This document shows, piece by piece, positions 37,692 to 47,047 of a stretch of DNA of 62,043 bases. Origin of the DNA: Hydrogenophaga sp. (lineage in GTDB: Bacteria > Pseudomonadota > Gammaproteobacteria > Burkholderiales > Burkholderiaceae_C); assembly GCA_030653975.1 (NCBI GenBank), contig JAURYH010000042.1, forward strand, positions 1-62,043, read 5' to 3'. Within the stretch, counting starts at the first letter, position 1. Each line of letters begins with the position of its first letter. The translations under genes and the position numbers were made by a program. The notes under the pieces are model-generated. The model was not told the DNA's origin and did no database searches. It worked only from the letters and a program-made list of their open reading frames with translations.

Positions 37692-38854
37692 GCCCGAGCG
37701 GCCCACACGCTCAGGGCCATCGCGAGCATCAGCACCACCAGCCCCACCTGGTGCAGACGCAGCATGTGGCCTTGTGCAATCAGGAGGCCGCCCAGCGCGG
37801 CGCCCAACGCCTGCCCGCCGTACATGGCCGAGGTGTTGAGCGCGACCGTGGCCGGGGCCAGCGCCGGTGACAGGTGGACCAGCCGGGCCTGCTGCGCCGA
37901 GTTGCAGGCGAAGCAGCCCAGCGCCCAGGGCACCAGCACCAGCGCCTGTTGCCAGACGCCGGCCTGACCCAGCGGCCAGAGCAGCAGGCTCAGCACCATG
38001 GCCCCGAGCGTGAGCAACACGGCACGCGCTGAGCCGATGCGGTCGATCCAGCGCGAAAGCCCCACGTTGCCGGCCAGGCCAAAGGCGCCGAACCACAGGA
38101 ACATCAGCGAGAGCGCAGCGCCGCCCAGGCCGAGGGTCTGGAAGAAATAGGGTGCGAAGTAGGAAAACAGCGTGAACTGGCCGAAGGCCGAGAGCAGCGT
38201 GACGCCCACGGCGAGCATGAGGGGCGCCGAGCCCAGGGTCTGGCCCCAGGCCTGGCGCGACAGCGCCGCCGGGCGGATGCCGTCGGGCATTTCGCGCCAC
38301 ACCCAGGCGGCGCTGACCAGCGACATCGCGGCCACCAGACCAAAGGCCCAGCGCCAGCCCAGCGTGCCGCCGATCCAGGCCGACAGCGGCATGCCCATCA
38401 CCGAGGCCACCGACCAGCCCAGGAACACGAAGGTGATGGCGCGTCCCCGCTGGGCCGGGGACACCAGCAGGCCCACGCTGGCGGCGGCCTGGGGTGTGAA
38501 GACGGCGGGCGCGATGACGGCGAGCACCCGCAGCGGCAGCAGCATGGCGTAACTCGGGGCCAGCGCGCAGATGCCGGTGAGCACGGCGTACCAGAGCAGC
38601 GAGAGCGTGAGCAGGCGCCGGCGGTCCCAGCCGGCAACCAGGGTGGCAAAGGCGGGTGCCCCCAGGCCCATCAGGATGGCGGCCGCCGTGATGAGCTGTC
38701 CCGCCTGGGGAATCGACACATCCAGCGAGGCGCTGATGTCGTTGAGCGTGCCCGGCACCACCATGACACCGGTGCCGATGACGAAGTTACCCATCATCAG
38801 TGCCCACAGCGAGCGGGGCAGGGGGTTGTCGGGCGGTGGAGCGGGTGGGGTCAT
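37676..38854 (-). CDS. MFS transporter
   Basis: 392 aa, 12 predicted transmembrane helices. MFS landmarks: FVIGTGVMVVPGTLNDIS in TM1, the loop 2-3 region ATLVAGWDRRRLLT, TPQAAASVGLLVSPAQRGRA and a mirrored second half starting near FGQFTLFSYFAPYF. Resembles the arabinose-efflux/drug-H+ antiporter branch (AraJ/YdhP-like), but the substrate cannot be inferred. The start ATG at 38854 is where hydrophobic sequence begins; the upstream open frame is antisense of the YqaA gap. Confidence 0.85.
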   Translation of the reverse strand: MTPPAPPPDNPLPRSLWALMMGNFVIGTGVMVVPGTLNDISASLDVSIPQAGQLITAAAILMGLGAPAFATLVAGWDRRRLLTLSLLWYAVLTGICALAPSYAMLLPLRVLAVIAPAVFTPQAAASVGLLVSPAQRGRAITFVFLGWSVASVMGMPLSAWIGGTLGWRWAFGLVAAMSLVSAAWVWREMPDGIRPAALSRQAWGQTLGSAPLMLAVGVTLLSAFGQFTLFSYFAPYFFQTLGLGGAALSLMFLWFGAFGLAGNVGLSRWIDRIGSARAVLLTLGAMVLSLLLWPLGQAGVWQQALVLVPWALGCFACNSAQQARLVHLSPALAPATVALNTSAMYGGQALGAALGGLLIAQGHMLRLHQVGLVVLMLAMALSVWAARAQKRS

Positions 38855-38907
38855 GCCAGGGATGTGCGGTGCAGCGCCCGAGTATCGGCGGCGACACCCC
38901 GGCCGTG

Positions 38908-39393
38908 TCAGAACGGCAGTCCCCCAGGGAACACCCAGAGCAAGCCCGCGGTGAGCGTGAGGTAGCGCGCGAACTTGCCCACCGCCATGTAACCGACACA
39001 GGGCCAGAAAGGAAACCGCAGCCAGCCGGCGACCGCGCAGATCGGGTCGCCGACGCCGGGCAGCCAGGACAGCAGGCACGTCTTGGGTCCGAAGCGCTGC
39101 AACCAGTCCAGGGCGCGCACGTGGGTAGCATGCCCGTGCCGCGCTTTATCAACCACGCGGTGCGCGCCGTAGCCCATCCACCAGCTGACGGCGCCACCCA
39201 GTGTGTTGCCTGCGGTGGCCACCAGGATGGTGGGCCAGAACAGCTCGGGGTTGAGCTTGATCAACGCAAAAACGGCAGGCTCCGAGCCCATCGGCAGCAA
39301 GGTGGCCGAAATGAACGCGACCAGGAAGACCGTGCTCAGGCCGACCTCGGGCAAGGCCAGTGTGTGCAGCAGCGAAACGATCCAGTCGGGCAT
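38908..39393 (-). CDS. yqaA: YqaA family (DedA-like) inner membrane protein
   Basis: 161 aa, about four membrane segments. Family motifs: FISATLLPMGSEPAVFALIK, NTLGGAVSWWMGYGA, RFGPKTCLLSWLPGVGDPICAVAGWLR. DedA-like proteins are linked to lipid scrambling and membrane homeostasis; YqaA itself is poorly characterised. The start at 39393 fits the relatives. Divergent from dusB-fis, and followed after 53 bp by the MFS gene on the same strand. Confidence 0.87.
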   Translation of the reverse strand: MPDWIVSLLHTLALPEVGLSTVFLVAFISATLLPMGSEPAVFALIKLNPELFWPTILVATAGNTLGGAVSWWMGYGAHRVVDKARHGHATHVRALDWLQRFGPKTCLLSWLPGVGDPICAVAGWLRFPFWPCVGYMAVGKFARYLTLTAGLLWVFPGGLPF

Positions 39394-39452
39394 GGGCAGA
39401 AGGAGAATTCGTGGAATGCGAGAGCATATCGCCTGCTGAAAAAACAGGCAGA

Positions 39453-39458
39453 TACAAT
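39453..39458 (+). promoter_or_regulatory. putative -10 element for dusB-fis
   Basis: TACAAT in the context GATACAATGCC, 72 bp before dusB and in the divergent gap. The same GATACAATG context occurs before the rubredoxin gene. The -35 is not recognisable. Confidence 0.4.
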
Positions 39459-39529
39459 GCCCATCCCCGCCCGCGAAATGTCCGCACCACCGGGGCCCCA
39501 CCAAACCCACCATCCGAACCGCTCCCGCC

Positions 39530-40570
39530 ATGCAACTGGGTCCGTTCACCCTTTCCAATGCCCTGTTCGTCGCGCCCATGGCCGGCGTGACGGACCGGCC
39601 GTTCCGCAAGCTCTGCAAACGGCTGGGGGCGGGTTATGCGGTGAGCGAAATGGTGACCTCGCGCCCGGAGCTGCAGGACAGCCTGAAGACCTCGCGCCGC
39701 GCCGACCACAGCGGCGAGCCCGGGCCGATCGCGGTGCAGATCGCCGGCACCGACGCGGCCATGATGGCCGACGCCGCGCGCTACAACATCGACCGCGGTG
39801 CGCAGATCATCGACATCAACATGGGCTGCCCGGCCAAGAAGGTCTGCAACAAGTGGGCCGGTTCCGCTTTGATGCAGGACGAAGCACTGGCCATCGAGAT
39901 CGTTGAAGCCGTGGTGGCGGCTGCGGCCCCGCACGGCGTGCCGGTCACGCTCAAGATGCGCACAGGCTGGTGTGCCGACGTGCGCAACGCGCCCACCCTG
40001 GCACTGGCGGCCGAAGCCGCTGGCGTGCAGATGCTGACCGTGCACGGCCGCACCCGCGAGCAGGGCTACAGAGGCGCGGCCGAACACGACACCGTGGCCC
40101 ACATCAAGAGCCGCGTGAAAATTCCGGTGGTGGCCAATGGCGACATCACCAGCCCGCAACAGGCGCGTGAGGTGCTGCGGCGCACCGGCGCCGACGCCCT
40201 GATGATCGGCCGCGCTGCGCAGGGCCGGCCCTGGATCTTCCGCGAGATCGCGTTCTTCCTGGCCACCGGCGAAGTGCTGCCACCCCCCGAGCTGATGGAC
40301 GTGAAAACCTGGCTGCTTCACCACCTGGAAGACCACTACAACCTCTACGGCGATTTCACCGGCGTGCGCAGTGCGCGCAAGCACCTGGGCTGGTACGCGC
40401 AGTCGCTGCCGATTCCGGCGGCCGAGGCGCAGGCTTTCCGGCAGCGCATCAACGTGTTGACGACGGTCGAGGCGCAGTTGCAGTGTGTGAGCGAAAGCTT
40501 CGACGCCTGGGATGCCACGGGTTACGACAAGATGAACCACCAAGAAGAAAACTGGAAACTGGCCGCATGA
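39530..40570 (+). CDS. dusB: tRNA-dihydrouridine synthase DusB
   Basis: 346 aa FMN enzyme reducing uridine to dihydrouridine in tRNA D-loops. FVAPMAGVTDRPFRKLCKR, DINMGCPAKKVCNKWAGSAL with the catalytic cysteine, TVHGRTREQGYRG, and the FMN-phosphate site ANGDITS...LMIGRAAQGRPWIF. Its stop overlaps the fis start (ATGA), the same dusB-fis pairing as in E. coli. Confidence 0.95.
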   Translation: MQLGPFTLSNALFVAPMAGVTDRPFRKLCKRLGAGYAVSEMVTSRPELQDSLKTSRRADHSGEPGPIAVQIAGTDAAMMADAARYNIDRGAQIIDINMGCPAKKVCNKWAGSALMQDEALAIEIVEAVVAAAAPHGVPVTLKMRTGWCADVRNAPTLALAAEAAGVQMLTVHGRTREQGYRGAAEHDTVAHIKSRVKIPVVANGDITSPQQAREVLRRTGADALMIGRAAQGRPWIFREIAFFLATGEVLPPPELMDVKTWLLHHLEDHYNLYGDFTGVRSARKHLGWYAQSLPIPAAEAQAFRQRINVLTTVEAQLQCVSESFDAWDATGYDKMNHQEENWKLAA

Positions 40571-40806
40571 GCTCCCACAACAACCTGCACGACTGTGTGC
40601 GTACCAGCCTCGAAGAATATTTCCGCGACCTCAACGGCACCGACCCAGCCGGCCTGCACGACATGCTGGTCAAGGCGGTCGAGAAGCCGCTGCTCGAAGT
40701 TGTGATGCAGCAATCGCAGAACAACCAGTCGCGCGCTGCGCAATGGCTGGGCCTGAACCGCAACACCCTGCGCAAGAAATTGCTGGAACACAAACTCATC
40801 GATTGA
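40567..40806 (+). CDS. fis: Fis family nucleoid-associated regulator
   Basis: 79 aa, about 20 residues shorter than E. coli Fis at the N-terminus. The C-terminal HTH is clear (VVMQQSQNNQSRAAQWLGL, NRNTLRKKLLEHKLI). Beta-proteobacterial Fis of this size occupies the same place after dusB. Fis bends DNA and, in enterobacteria, stimulates rRNA promoters. Translationally coupled to dusB; a dispersed repeat follows. Confidence 0.93.
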   Translation: MSSHNNLHDCVRTSLEEYFRDLNGTDPAGLHDMLVKAVEKPLLEVVMQQSQNNQSRAAQWLGLNRNTLRKKLLEHKLID

Positions 40807-40816
40807 ATGTGAATCC

Positions 40817-40890
40817 CCCCGCAGCGCTTCGCGCGATCCCCCGAGGGGGCTACACCAGCGGCCCGGCGAAGCCGGTTCCGCGGTGTTTCC
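40817..40890. repeat. dispersed GC-rich intergenic repeat, copy D
   Basis: CCCCGCAGCGCTTCGCGCGA, CCCCC-GA-GGGGG, and GCGGCCCGGCGAAGCCGG. It fills most of the fis-purH gap. Confidence 0.7.
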
Positions 40891-40976
40891 CGGTGGGGCT
40901 GTAGCGTTCGGTACGTGTTGTGCTCCGGGGTGACGCCTGATTTGAAACCTTCCCTCAAGACTCTTCCATACACACC

Positions 40977-42563
40977 ATGCGCGCACTCATCTCCGTCTCC
41001 GACAAGACCGGCATCGTCGAACTGGCCCAGACCCTGCACGGCCTCGGCGTGTCCCTGATCTCCACCGGCGGCACCGCCAGGCTGCTGGCCGAAAAGGGCC
41101 TGCCCGTGACCGAGGTGGCCGAAGTGACGGCCTTTCCCGAGATGCTCGACGGTCGCGTCAAGACCCTGCACCCCAAGGTGCACGGTGGTCTGCTGGCGCG
41201 CCGCGATGTGCCCGAGCACATGGCCGCCTTGAAGACGCACGGCATCGACACCATCGACATCCTGATCGTCAACCTCTACCCGTTTGAAAGTACCGTGGCC
41301 AAGGCCGGCTGCACGCTGGAAGACGCGATCGAGAACATCGACATCGGCGGCCCGGCCATGGTGCGCAGCGCGGCCAAGAACTGGAAAGACGTGGCGGTGC
41401 TGACCGACGCCGCCCAGTACCCCGCCGTGATCGACGAACTGAAAGCCAGTGGCAAGCTGAGCGACAAGACCCGCTTCGGCCTGTCGGTCGCCGCGTTCAA
41501 CCGCATCAGCCAGTACGACGGCGCCATCAGCGATTACCTCTCCAGCATCGAGTTCGAAGAAGGTGCCAGCGTGCCCAAGCGCACCGAGTACCCCGGCCAG
41601 GCCAATGGCCGCTTCGTCAAGCTGCAGGACCTGCGCTACGGCGAGAACCCGCACCAGACGGCCGCTTTCTACCGCGACCTCTACCCGGCACCCGGCTCGC
41701 TGGTCACGGCCAGGCAGCTGCAGGGCAAGGAGCTGAGCTACAACAACATTGCTGACGCCGACGCGGCCTGGGAATGCGTCAAGAGCTTCGACGTGCCCGC
41801 CTGCGTGATCGTGAAACACGCCAACCCCTGCGGCGTGGCCGTGGGCAAGGATGCGCTGGAGGCCTATGGCAAGGCCTTCCAGACCGACCCTACCAGCGCC
41901 TTCGGCGGCATCATCGCCCTGAACCGCGTGCTCGACGGTGCGGGTGCCCAGGCCATCAGCAAGCAGTTTGTTGAGGTGCTGATGGCGCCGGGCTACACGC
42001 CAGAAGCGCTGGAAGTGTTCAAGGCCAAGGCCAATGTGCGTGTGCTGGAAATCGCGCTGCCGCCGGGCGGCCCCACCGCGTGGGACAAGGGCCTGAACCT
42101 CAACGACGTGAAGCGCATCGGATCCGGCCTGCTGATGCAGAGTGCCGACAACCACGTGCTGCAGCGCGCCGACCTGAAGGTCGTCACGAAGCTGCAGCCC
42201 ACCGAGCAACAGCTGGAAGACCTGCTGTTCGCCTGGAAGGTGGCGAAGTTCGTGAAGAGCAACGCCATCGTGTTCTGCAAGGACGGCATGACCATGGGCG
42301 TGGGCGCCGGCCAGATGAGCCGCCTCGATTCGGCCCGCATTGCCAGCATCAAGGCCGGTCACGCAAACCTGACGCTGCAGGGGACCGCGGTGGCGAGCGA
42401 TGCCTTCTTCCCGTTCCGCGATGGGCTGGACGTGGTGGTGGACGCGGGCGCGACCTGCGTCATCCAGCCCGGCGGCTCGATGCGCGATCAGGAAGTGATC
42501 GACGCGGCCAACGAGCGTGGTGTGGTGATGGTCTATTCGGGCGTGCGCCACTTCCGTCATTGA
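40977..42563 (+). CDS. purH: bifunctional AICAR formyltransferase / IMP cyclohydrolase
   Basis: 528 aa, normal length, performing the last two steps of IMP synthesis. N-terminal cyclohydrolase domain ([46 protein letters not shown]); C-terminal transformylase ([32 protein letters not shown]) ending GVRHFRH. Monocistronic here, flanked by intergenic repeats on both sides. Confidence 0.97.
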   Translation: MRALISVSDKTGIVELAQTLHGLGVSLISTGGTARLLAEKGLPVTEVAEVTAFPEMLDGRVKTLHPKVHGGLLARRDVPEHMAALKTHGIDTIDILIVNLYPFESTVAKAGCTLEDAIENIDIGGPAMVRSAAKNWKDVAVLTDAAQYPAVIDELKASGKLSDKTRFGLSVAAFNRISQYDGAISDYLSSIEFEEGASVPKRTEYPGQANGRFVKLQDLRYGENPHQTAAFYRDLYPAPGSLVTARQLQGKELSYNNIADADAAWECVKSFDVPACVIVKHANPCGVAVGKDALEAYGKAFQTDPTSAFGGIIALNRVLDGAGAQAISKQFVEVLMAPGYTPEALEVFKAKANVRVLEIALPPGGPTAWDKGLNLNDVKRIGSGLLMQSADNHVLQRADLKVVTKLQPTEQQLEDLLFAWKVAKFVKSNAIVFCKDGMTMGVGAGQMSRLDSARIASIKAGHANLTLQGTAVASDAFFPFRDGLDVVVDAGATCVIQPGGSMRDQEVIDAANERGVVMVYSGVRHFRH

Positions 42564-42589
42564 ACCATCGGGCGCTTCGTGAGAAGTGC

Positions 42590-42636
42590 CTTGCTCCCTC
42601 TCCCCCTGGGAGAGGGTTGGGGTGAGGGCTCTTCGG
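42590..42636. repeat. REP-like hairpin after purH
   Basis: CCCTCTCCC-CCT-GGGAGAGGG (42596-42616) followed by TTGGGGTGAGGGCTCTTCGG. This motif is widely scattered in proteobacterial intergenic DNA. It may double as the purH transcript end. Confidence 0.6.
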
Positions 42637-42925
42637 AGTCCTTTTCTTTTTCTGCGGCGGTTTCTCAAGTGTGGGGCTTCTCGCCTGCATGGTGGGAGGG
42701 CCGGGGGTCGGGGCATCCGCTCTCCGGCTCACCTCGCGGGCGACTGTTCGGGTCCGCTGCTGTTGCTTCGTGAACGCCGGATGGGCGCTCACTCTCCGTG
42801 GCAGGGGCGCAGTTGACGAACCAACATTGGCGCACAAGAAGCAGCCGCCCGCGAGGTCAGCCGGAGAACGACAGCTCCACCATCAGCCTGGCGCGAGGTG
42901 ATGGCTAGAAACGCAACGATTCCAA
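42637..42925. other. intergenic, no gene seen
   Basis: Between purH and hemL. Short open frames (up to ~76 codons) on both strands have no ribosome binding site and no recognisable product. Two T/C-rich runs occur near 42640-42660. No RNA gene was recognised. Confidence 0.45.
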
Positions 42926-42954
42926 AGAAAACGGCCGGACAAAGCCGGCCGTTT
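42926..42954 (-). terminator. terminator of thiD-hemL
   Basis: A 10-bp stem, AAACGGCCGG (42929-42938) pairing with 42945-42954, with a 6-nt loop. The minus-strand side runs into TTTTCTTT. It lies 20 bp past the hemL stop. Confidence 0.85.
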
Positions 42955-42973
42955 GGGCGCAGCGCAAAACCGC

Positions 42974-44275
42974 TTACTTGCCCAGCAGCTTGAACACGTC
43001 CCGTGCCGCCGAAACGGTATCGGCAATGTCCCGCGCCGTGTGTGCTGCGCTCACGAAACCGGCTTCGTACAGCGCCGGCGCGATGTACACGCCGCGGTCG
43101 AGCAGGCCGTGGAACAGGGTGTTGAAACGCGGGCCGTCGGTGGTCATGACCTTGGCGTAGTTCTGCGGCAGTTGATCAAACAGGAAGATGCCGAACATGC
43201 CACCCTGGCTGTCGCCGCACAGCGTCACGCCTTCGGCCGCCGCAGCGGCTGTCAGGCCGCTCACCAGCGACTGCGTGGTCGCCGACAGCGCCTCATAGAA
43301 ACCGGGCTTCTGGATTTCTTTCAGTGTGGCCAGGCCGCAGGCCGTGGCCACCGGGTTGCCGCTCAGCGTGCCGGCCTGGTAGACGCCGCCCAGCGGAGCA
43401 AGCTGCTCCATCACCGCGCGCTTGGCGCCAAAGGCCGCCAGCGGCATGCCGCCACCGATCACCTTGCCCATCACCGTCATGTCGGGCTCGAAACCGGGGA
43501 TGAGCTGGGCGTAGACGCTCTGGGCGCCACCGAGCGCGACGCGGAAGCCCGTCATCACCTCGTCAAACGCCAGCAGCGCACCGTGCTGCGTGCACAGCTC
43601 GCGACAGCGCTTCATGAACGGCACGCTGGCGCGCACGAAGTTCATGTTGCCCGCGATCGGCTCGATGATCAGGCAGGCCACTTCAGGACCGTGTTCGGTG
43701 AACGCGGCTTCCAGCTGCTCAAGGTTGTTGTATTCCAGCACGATGGTGTGCTGCACCACCTCGGGGGGGACGCCAGCACTGGTCGGGTTGCCGAAGGTGG
43801 CCAGACCCGATCCGGCTTTCACCAGCAGCGCGTCGGCATGGCCGTGGTAGCAGCCTTCGAACTTGATGATCTTCTTGCGGCCGGTGGCGCCGCGCGCCAG
43901 GCGGATCGTGCTCATGCCGGCTTCGGTGCCCGAGCTCACCAGGCGCACCATGTCGATGCTGGGTACCAGCTTGATGATGGCTTCGGCCAGCTCCACTTCG
44001 CGCTCGGTCGGCGCGCCGTAGGAGAAACCTTCCAGCACCGCTTTCTGCACCGCTTCCACAACGGCGGGGTGGCCATGACCCAGGATCATCGGGCCCCAGG
44101 AGCCGATGTAGTCGATGTACTTCTGACCGTTGGCGTCCCAGAAATACGCGCCCTGGGCGCGCTGCACGAAACGCGGCGTGCCGCCCACCGCCTTGAAGGC
44201 GCGCACAGGCGAATTCACGCCACCGGGGATCAGGGCTTTGGCGCGGTCAAACAGCTCTTGGTTGCGGTCGGTCAT
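42974..44275 (-). CDS. hemL: glutamate-1-semialdehyde 2,1-aminomutase
   Basis: 433 aa PLP enzyme making 5-aminolevulinate in the C5 tetrapyrrole pathway. [33 protein letters not shown], the [10 protein letters not shown] cofactor site, and the lysine in [17 protein letters not shown]. Full length. It follows thiD by 9 bp on the same strand. The co-occurrence of thiD and hemL is positional and conserved in relatives as far as I recall. Confidence 0.96.
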   Translation of the reverse strand: MTDRNQELFDRAKALIPGGVNSPVRAFKAVGGTPRFVQRAQGAYFWDANGQKYIDYIGSWGPMILGHGHPAVVEAVQKAVLEGFSYGAPTEREVELAEAIIKLVPSIDMVRLVSSGTEAGMSTIRLARGATGRKKIIKFEGCYHGHADALLVKAGSGLATFGNPTSAGVPPEVVQHTIVLEYNNLEQLEAAFTEHGPEVACLIIEPIAGNMNFVRASVPFMKRCRELCTQHGALLAFDEVMTGFRVALGGAQSVYAQLIPGFEPDMTVMGKVIGGGMPLAAFGAKRAVMEQLAPLGGVYQAGTLSGNPVATACGLATLKEIQKPGFYEALSATTQSLVSGLTAAAAAEGVTLCGDSQGGMFGIFLFDQLPQNYAKVMTTDGPRFNTLFHGLLDRGVYIAPALYEAGFVSAAHTARDIADTVSAARDVFKLLGK

Positions 44276-44284
44276 GGTGCTCGT

Positions 44285-45223
44285 TCAATGTCTGGTGGTG
44301 TCGAGGGGGAAATCATTGGCGTCCAGGGTGTTGTCGGACGACGTGTCGGCTGAACCCGCCTCTTCTTCACCGTCGTCATCGTGGGCCCAGAACAGACGGT
44401 CCGGCACGGCATGGCCCATGCCAGGCTGAAAACCGGCATCCAGGCACTGGTCCAGGTAGGTGAGCGCCTCGGCGCAGGCCGATTGCAGGTCCGAACCACC
44501 CGCGATCAGGGCACACAGCGCCGCTGACAAGGTGTCGCCAGCGCCACTGAACGTGGCTTCAAAGCGCTCGTAGCGCGCCGTGGCCAGCACCGTCTCCGGG
44601 CTGGCCAGGTGGCTTTCCAGGTATTGATCGGCGGCATTGAAGCCCGTCACCAGCGTGTAGGGCACGCCGTGCACCGCGGCCGCCCGCGCCACTTCGCGTG
44701 CGTTGGGTGCACGATCACCCTCCCATTCCGGCAGCAGCCAGCGGCAGAGGGTGCTGTGGTTGCCGACCAGCACGGTGGTCTGGGGCAGCAGCAACTCGGC
44801 GCAGGCATCCAGGTAGGTGTCGATGGCCATGTCGTCCCACCAGGACAGGTCGGGCATGTAGGTGATCACCGGCACTTCGGCGTAGTCGGTGGTGATGGCG
44901 GCGATCGCGCTCAGGTTCTCCGGGCTGCCCACGAAGCCGACCTTGAAAGCGAGCGCCGGCATGTCTTCGAGTGCGCAACGCGCCTGGTCGGTCACGGCCT
45001 CTTCGTCGAAAGCGATGTGGTCGTGGATCTCGGAGGTGTCGCGCACGTAGGTGCCGGTGACCACGGGCATGACGTGGGCCGATGCACTGGACATGGCGGT
45101 CAGGTCCGCACTCAGACCGCCCGCGCCGCTGGGGTCGTTGGCGTTGAACACCATCACGCAGGGCAAGGACGCTTCGCCAGCCGCGATGGCGGCGTCGGTC
45201 AGGGACTCGGGGGTGTCGGGCAT
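44285..45223 (-). CDS. thiD: hydroxymethylpyrimidine/phosphomethylpyrimidine kinase
   Basis: 312 aa ribokinase-fold enzyme that phosphorylates HMP and HMP-P for thiamine synthesis. VMVFNANDPSGAGGLSADLTA at the N-terminus and the catalytic FSGAGDTLSAALCALIAGG near the C-terminus. It is longer than typical ThiD because of an acidic C-terminal tail (DDDGEEEAGSADTSSD) that looks disordered. The start ATG at 45223 is preferred over an upstream TTG. No TPP riboswitch is visible upstream. Divergent from rubredoxin. Confidence 0.88.
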   Translation of the reverse strand: MPDTPESLTDAAIAAGEASLPCVMVFNANDPSGAGGLSADLTAMSSASAHVMPVVTGTYVRDTSEIHDHIAFDEEAVTDQARCALEDMPALAFKVGFVGSPENLSAIAAITTDYAEVPVITYMPDLSWWDDMAIDTYLDACAELLLPQTTVLVGNHSTLCRWLLPEWEGDRAPNAREVARAAAVHGVPYTLVTGFNAADQYLESHLASPETVLATARYERFEATFSGAGDTLSAALCALIAGGSDLQSACAEALTYLDQCLDAGFQPGMGHAVPDRLFWAHDDDGEEEAGSADTSSDNTLDANDFPLDTTRH

Positions 45224-45329
45224 GGAGGTGGTCAGGGTGTTCTGGGCGGGTTGCGCAAGGGCCGGCAGGCGGCTGCGCCCATCAGGGAAGCGGGTGGCCA
45301 AGGCCCGACGGCGGCTTCATGTGGCTCGA

Positions 45330-45335
45330 TACAAT
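45330..45335 (+). promoter_or_regulatory. putative -10 element for rubredoxin/pil-chp
   Basis: TACAAT in the context GATACAATGATT, 33 bp before the rubredoxin ATG and in the divergent gap with thiD. Confidence 0.4.
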
Positions 45336-45367
45336 GATTGCATTCTAAGACAATGCCCCCTATAACC

Positions 45368-45541
45368 ATGACCGAAACCAAGACTTGGATGTGCCTGATT
45401 TGCGGCTGGATCTATGACGAGGCGGCAGGGTCTCCCGAACATGGCATCGAGCCAGGCACTGCTTGGGCACAGGTTCCGATGAACTGGACCTGCCCCGAAT
45501 GCGGTGCCCGCAAGGAAGATTTCGAAATGGTGCAAATCTGA
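45368..45541 (+). CDS. rubredoxin
   Basis: 57 aa one-iron electron carrier. Two cysteine knuckles, MCLICGWIYDEAAG and WTCPECGARKEDFEMV, with the usual spacing and conserved aromatic residues. Partner unknown; in aerobes it often delivers electrons to alkane hydroxylases or rubredoxin:oxygen-related proteins. It sits 81 bp upstream of pilG and reads the same way. Start 45368 chosen by family N-terminus; a possible ATG lies 15 bp upstream. Confidence 0.93.
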   Translation: MTETKTWMCLICGWIYDEAAGSPEHGIEPGTAWAQVPMNWTCPECGARKEDFEMVQI

Positions 45542-45622
45542 GGGTTGCGTCCGGCCCTCTCGGGTTGGTCGGGCTTCAAGGTTGTTGCTTCCCCCTGACA
45601 CGTTTTCTGGAGCCCATCTACC

Positions 45623-46018
45623 GTGAGTACGACGTCTGTGCTGAAAGTTCTGGTGGTTGACGACAGCAACACCATCCGCCGCAGCGCGGAAATCTTCCTC
45701 AAGCAGGGTGGCCACGAGGTGCTGCTGGCCGAAGATGGTTTTGACGCCTTGGCCAAGATCAACGATTACCAGCCCGACCTGGTGTTCTGCGACATCCTCA
45801 TGCCCCGTCTGGACGGCTATCAGACCTGTGCCATCATCAAGCGCAATGCACGCTTTGCCAGCATTCCCGTGGTCATGCTGTCGTCCAAGGACGGCGTGTT
45901 CGACAAAGCACGCGGCCGGATGGTCGGATCGCAGGAATACCTCACCAAACCTTTCACCAAAGACCAGTTGCTGCAAGCGGTGCAGCAATTCGGTAACCAC
46001 CTCACCGGAGCGGCGTGA
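45623..46018 (+). CDS. pilG: twitching-motility response regulator PilG
   Basis: 131 aa single receiver domain: VLVVDDSNTIRRSAEIFLKQ, phospho-acceptor D57 in VFCDILMPRLDG, K in EYLTKPFTK. In Pseudomonas PilG promotes pilus extension (PilB) and cAMP signalling. The start is GTG at 45623. First gene of pilG-pilH-pilI-pilJ-chpA; the stop overlaps the pilH start (TGATG). Confidence 0.94.
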   Translation: MSTTSVLKVLVVDDSNTIRRSAEIFLKQGGHEVLLAEDGFDALAKINDYQPDLVFCDILMPRLDGYQTCAIIKRNARFASIPVVMLSSKDGVFDKARGRMVGSQEYLTKPFTKDQLLQAVQQFGNHLTGAA

Positions 46019-46383
46019 TGTCCATTAAGAAAATTCTCGTTGTTGATGATTCCAAGACCGAACTGATGGTTTTGTCGGACCTGTTGGGGGAAAATGGCTA
46101 CACCGTACGCACCGCCGAGAACGCTGAAGAAGCCTTTCGTCGGTTGAGCGAAGAAAAGCCGGAACTCATTTTGATGGACGTGGTGATGCCCGGTCAGAAT
46201 GGGTTTCAGTTGACGCGGGCGATCGCACGCGATCCCCAGTACTCCAGCATTCCCATCATCATGTGCACCAGCAAGAATCAGGAAACCGATCGGGTCTGGG
46301 GCATGCGGCAGGGCGCACGCGACTACGTGACCAAGCCGGTGAATGTTGAGGAGTTGCTTTCCAAGATCCGGGCCCTCGGCTGA
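46018..46383 (+). CDS. pilH: twitching-motility response regulator PilH
   Basis: 121 aa single receiver domain: ILVVDDSKTELMVLSDLL, phospho-acceptor D54 in ILMDVVMPGQNGFQL, K in DYVTKPVNVEELL. PilH is thought to favour retraction (PilT) or act as a phosphate sink opposite PilG. The ATG overlaps the pilG stop by one base. Confidence 0.94.
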   Translation: MSIKKILVVDDSKTELMVLSDLLGENGYTVRTAENAEEAFRRLSEEKPELILMDVVMPGQNGFQLTRAIARDPQYSSIPIIMCTSKNQETDRVWGMRQGARDYVTKPVNVEELLSKIRALG

Positions 46384-46423
46384 GGCCGCCGCACACCGCC
46401 AGCGACCGACCCACACCGAGCAC

Positions 46424-46960
46424 ATGGCCAACCGACAGTCACTCAAAGATCTCCAGGAACGTCTGGCCAAGCGCCTGAGCGCCGCCAAGACCCAGGCCAT
46501 CACCGCCTCGTGGCTGGCGGTGGAAGTGGGCGGTCAGAAGTGCCTGTTTCCGCTCGTTCAGTCGGGCGAGATATTTCCCTGGACGGTCGTGCAACCCGTG
46601 CCGTATACCAAGCCCTGGTATGTGGGCGTGGCCAGTCTGCGCGGGGGGTTGCACGGTGTTGTCGACCTGCTGCAATTGCCCGGGATGGGTGGTGCGGGCA
46701 GCGCGACGGGCTCTGACCGGGTGTCTTCCGAATCCCGTCTGGTGAGTCTGCACGGCGCGCTGGGGGTCAATGCCGTGCTTTGGGTGGATCGCTTGCTGGG
46801 CTTGCGCAACCCGTCCACATTCACCGCGCTGGGCGTCCGTCCGCCCGGTGCCCCGTTGTACCTGGCACGTTGCCTGATCGACCGCGACGGGCATACCTGG
46901 CAGGAACTGGACCTGCAGGCGCTGGCAGCGGAACCCGAATTTTTGACCATTGCGGCCTGA
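46424..46960 (+). CDS. pilI: CheW-like adaptor PilI
   Basis: 178 aa CheW-domain protein that couples the receptor PilJ to the kinase ChpA. Landmarks: WLAVEVGGQKCLFPLVQSGEIFPW, KPWYVGVASLRGGLHGVVDL and VDRLLGLRNPSTF. The start ATG at 46424 is taken because the upstream frame lacks homology. Gap of 40 bp to pilH and 87 bp to pilJ. Confidence 0.9.
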   Translation: MANRQSLKDLQERLAKRLSAAKTQAITASWLAVEVGGQKCLFPLVQSGEIFPWTVVQPVPYTKPWYVGVASLRGGLHGVVDLLQLPGMGGAGSATGSDRVSSESRLVSLHGALGVNAVLWVDRLLGLRNPSTFTALGVRPPGAPLYLARCLIDRDGHTWQELDLQALAAEPEFLTIAA

Positions 46961-47047
46961 CGATGGCGTGCAGCTGGCTGCGAACGCGCTGTCCGAGCTT
47001 GTTGTTGCCGCCGATTGCGGCTTTGTTATTTTGTTGGAAGGTTTTTC

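Noticed and set aside
42564..42973. Possible small genes or sRNA between purH and hemL
   Set aside because: Short frames only, no Shine-Dalgarno, no recognisable peptide; apart from the REP-like hairpin and the hemL terminator nothing is supported.
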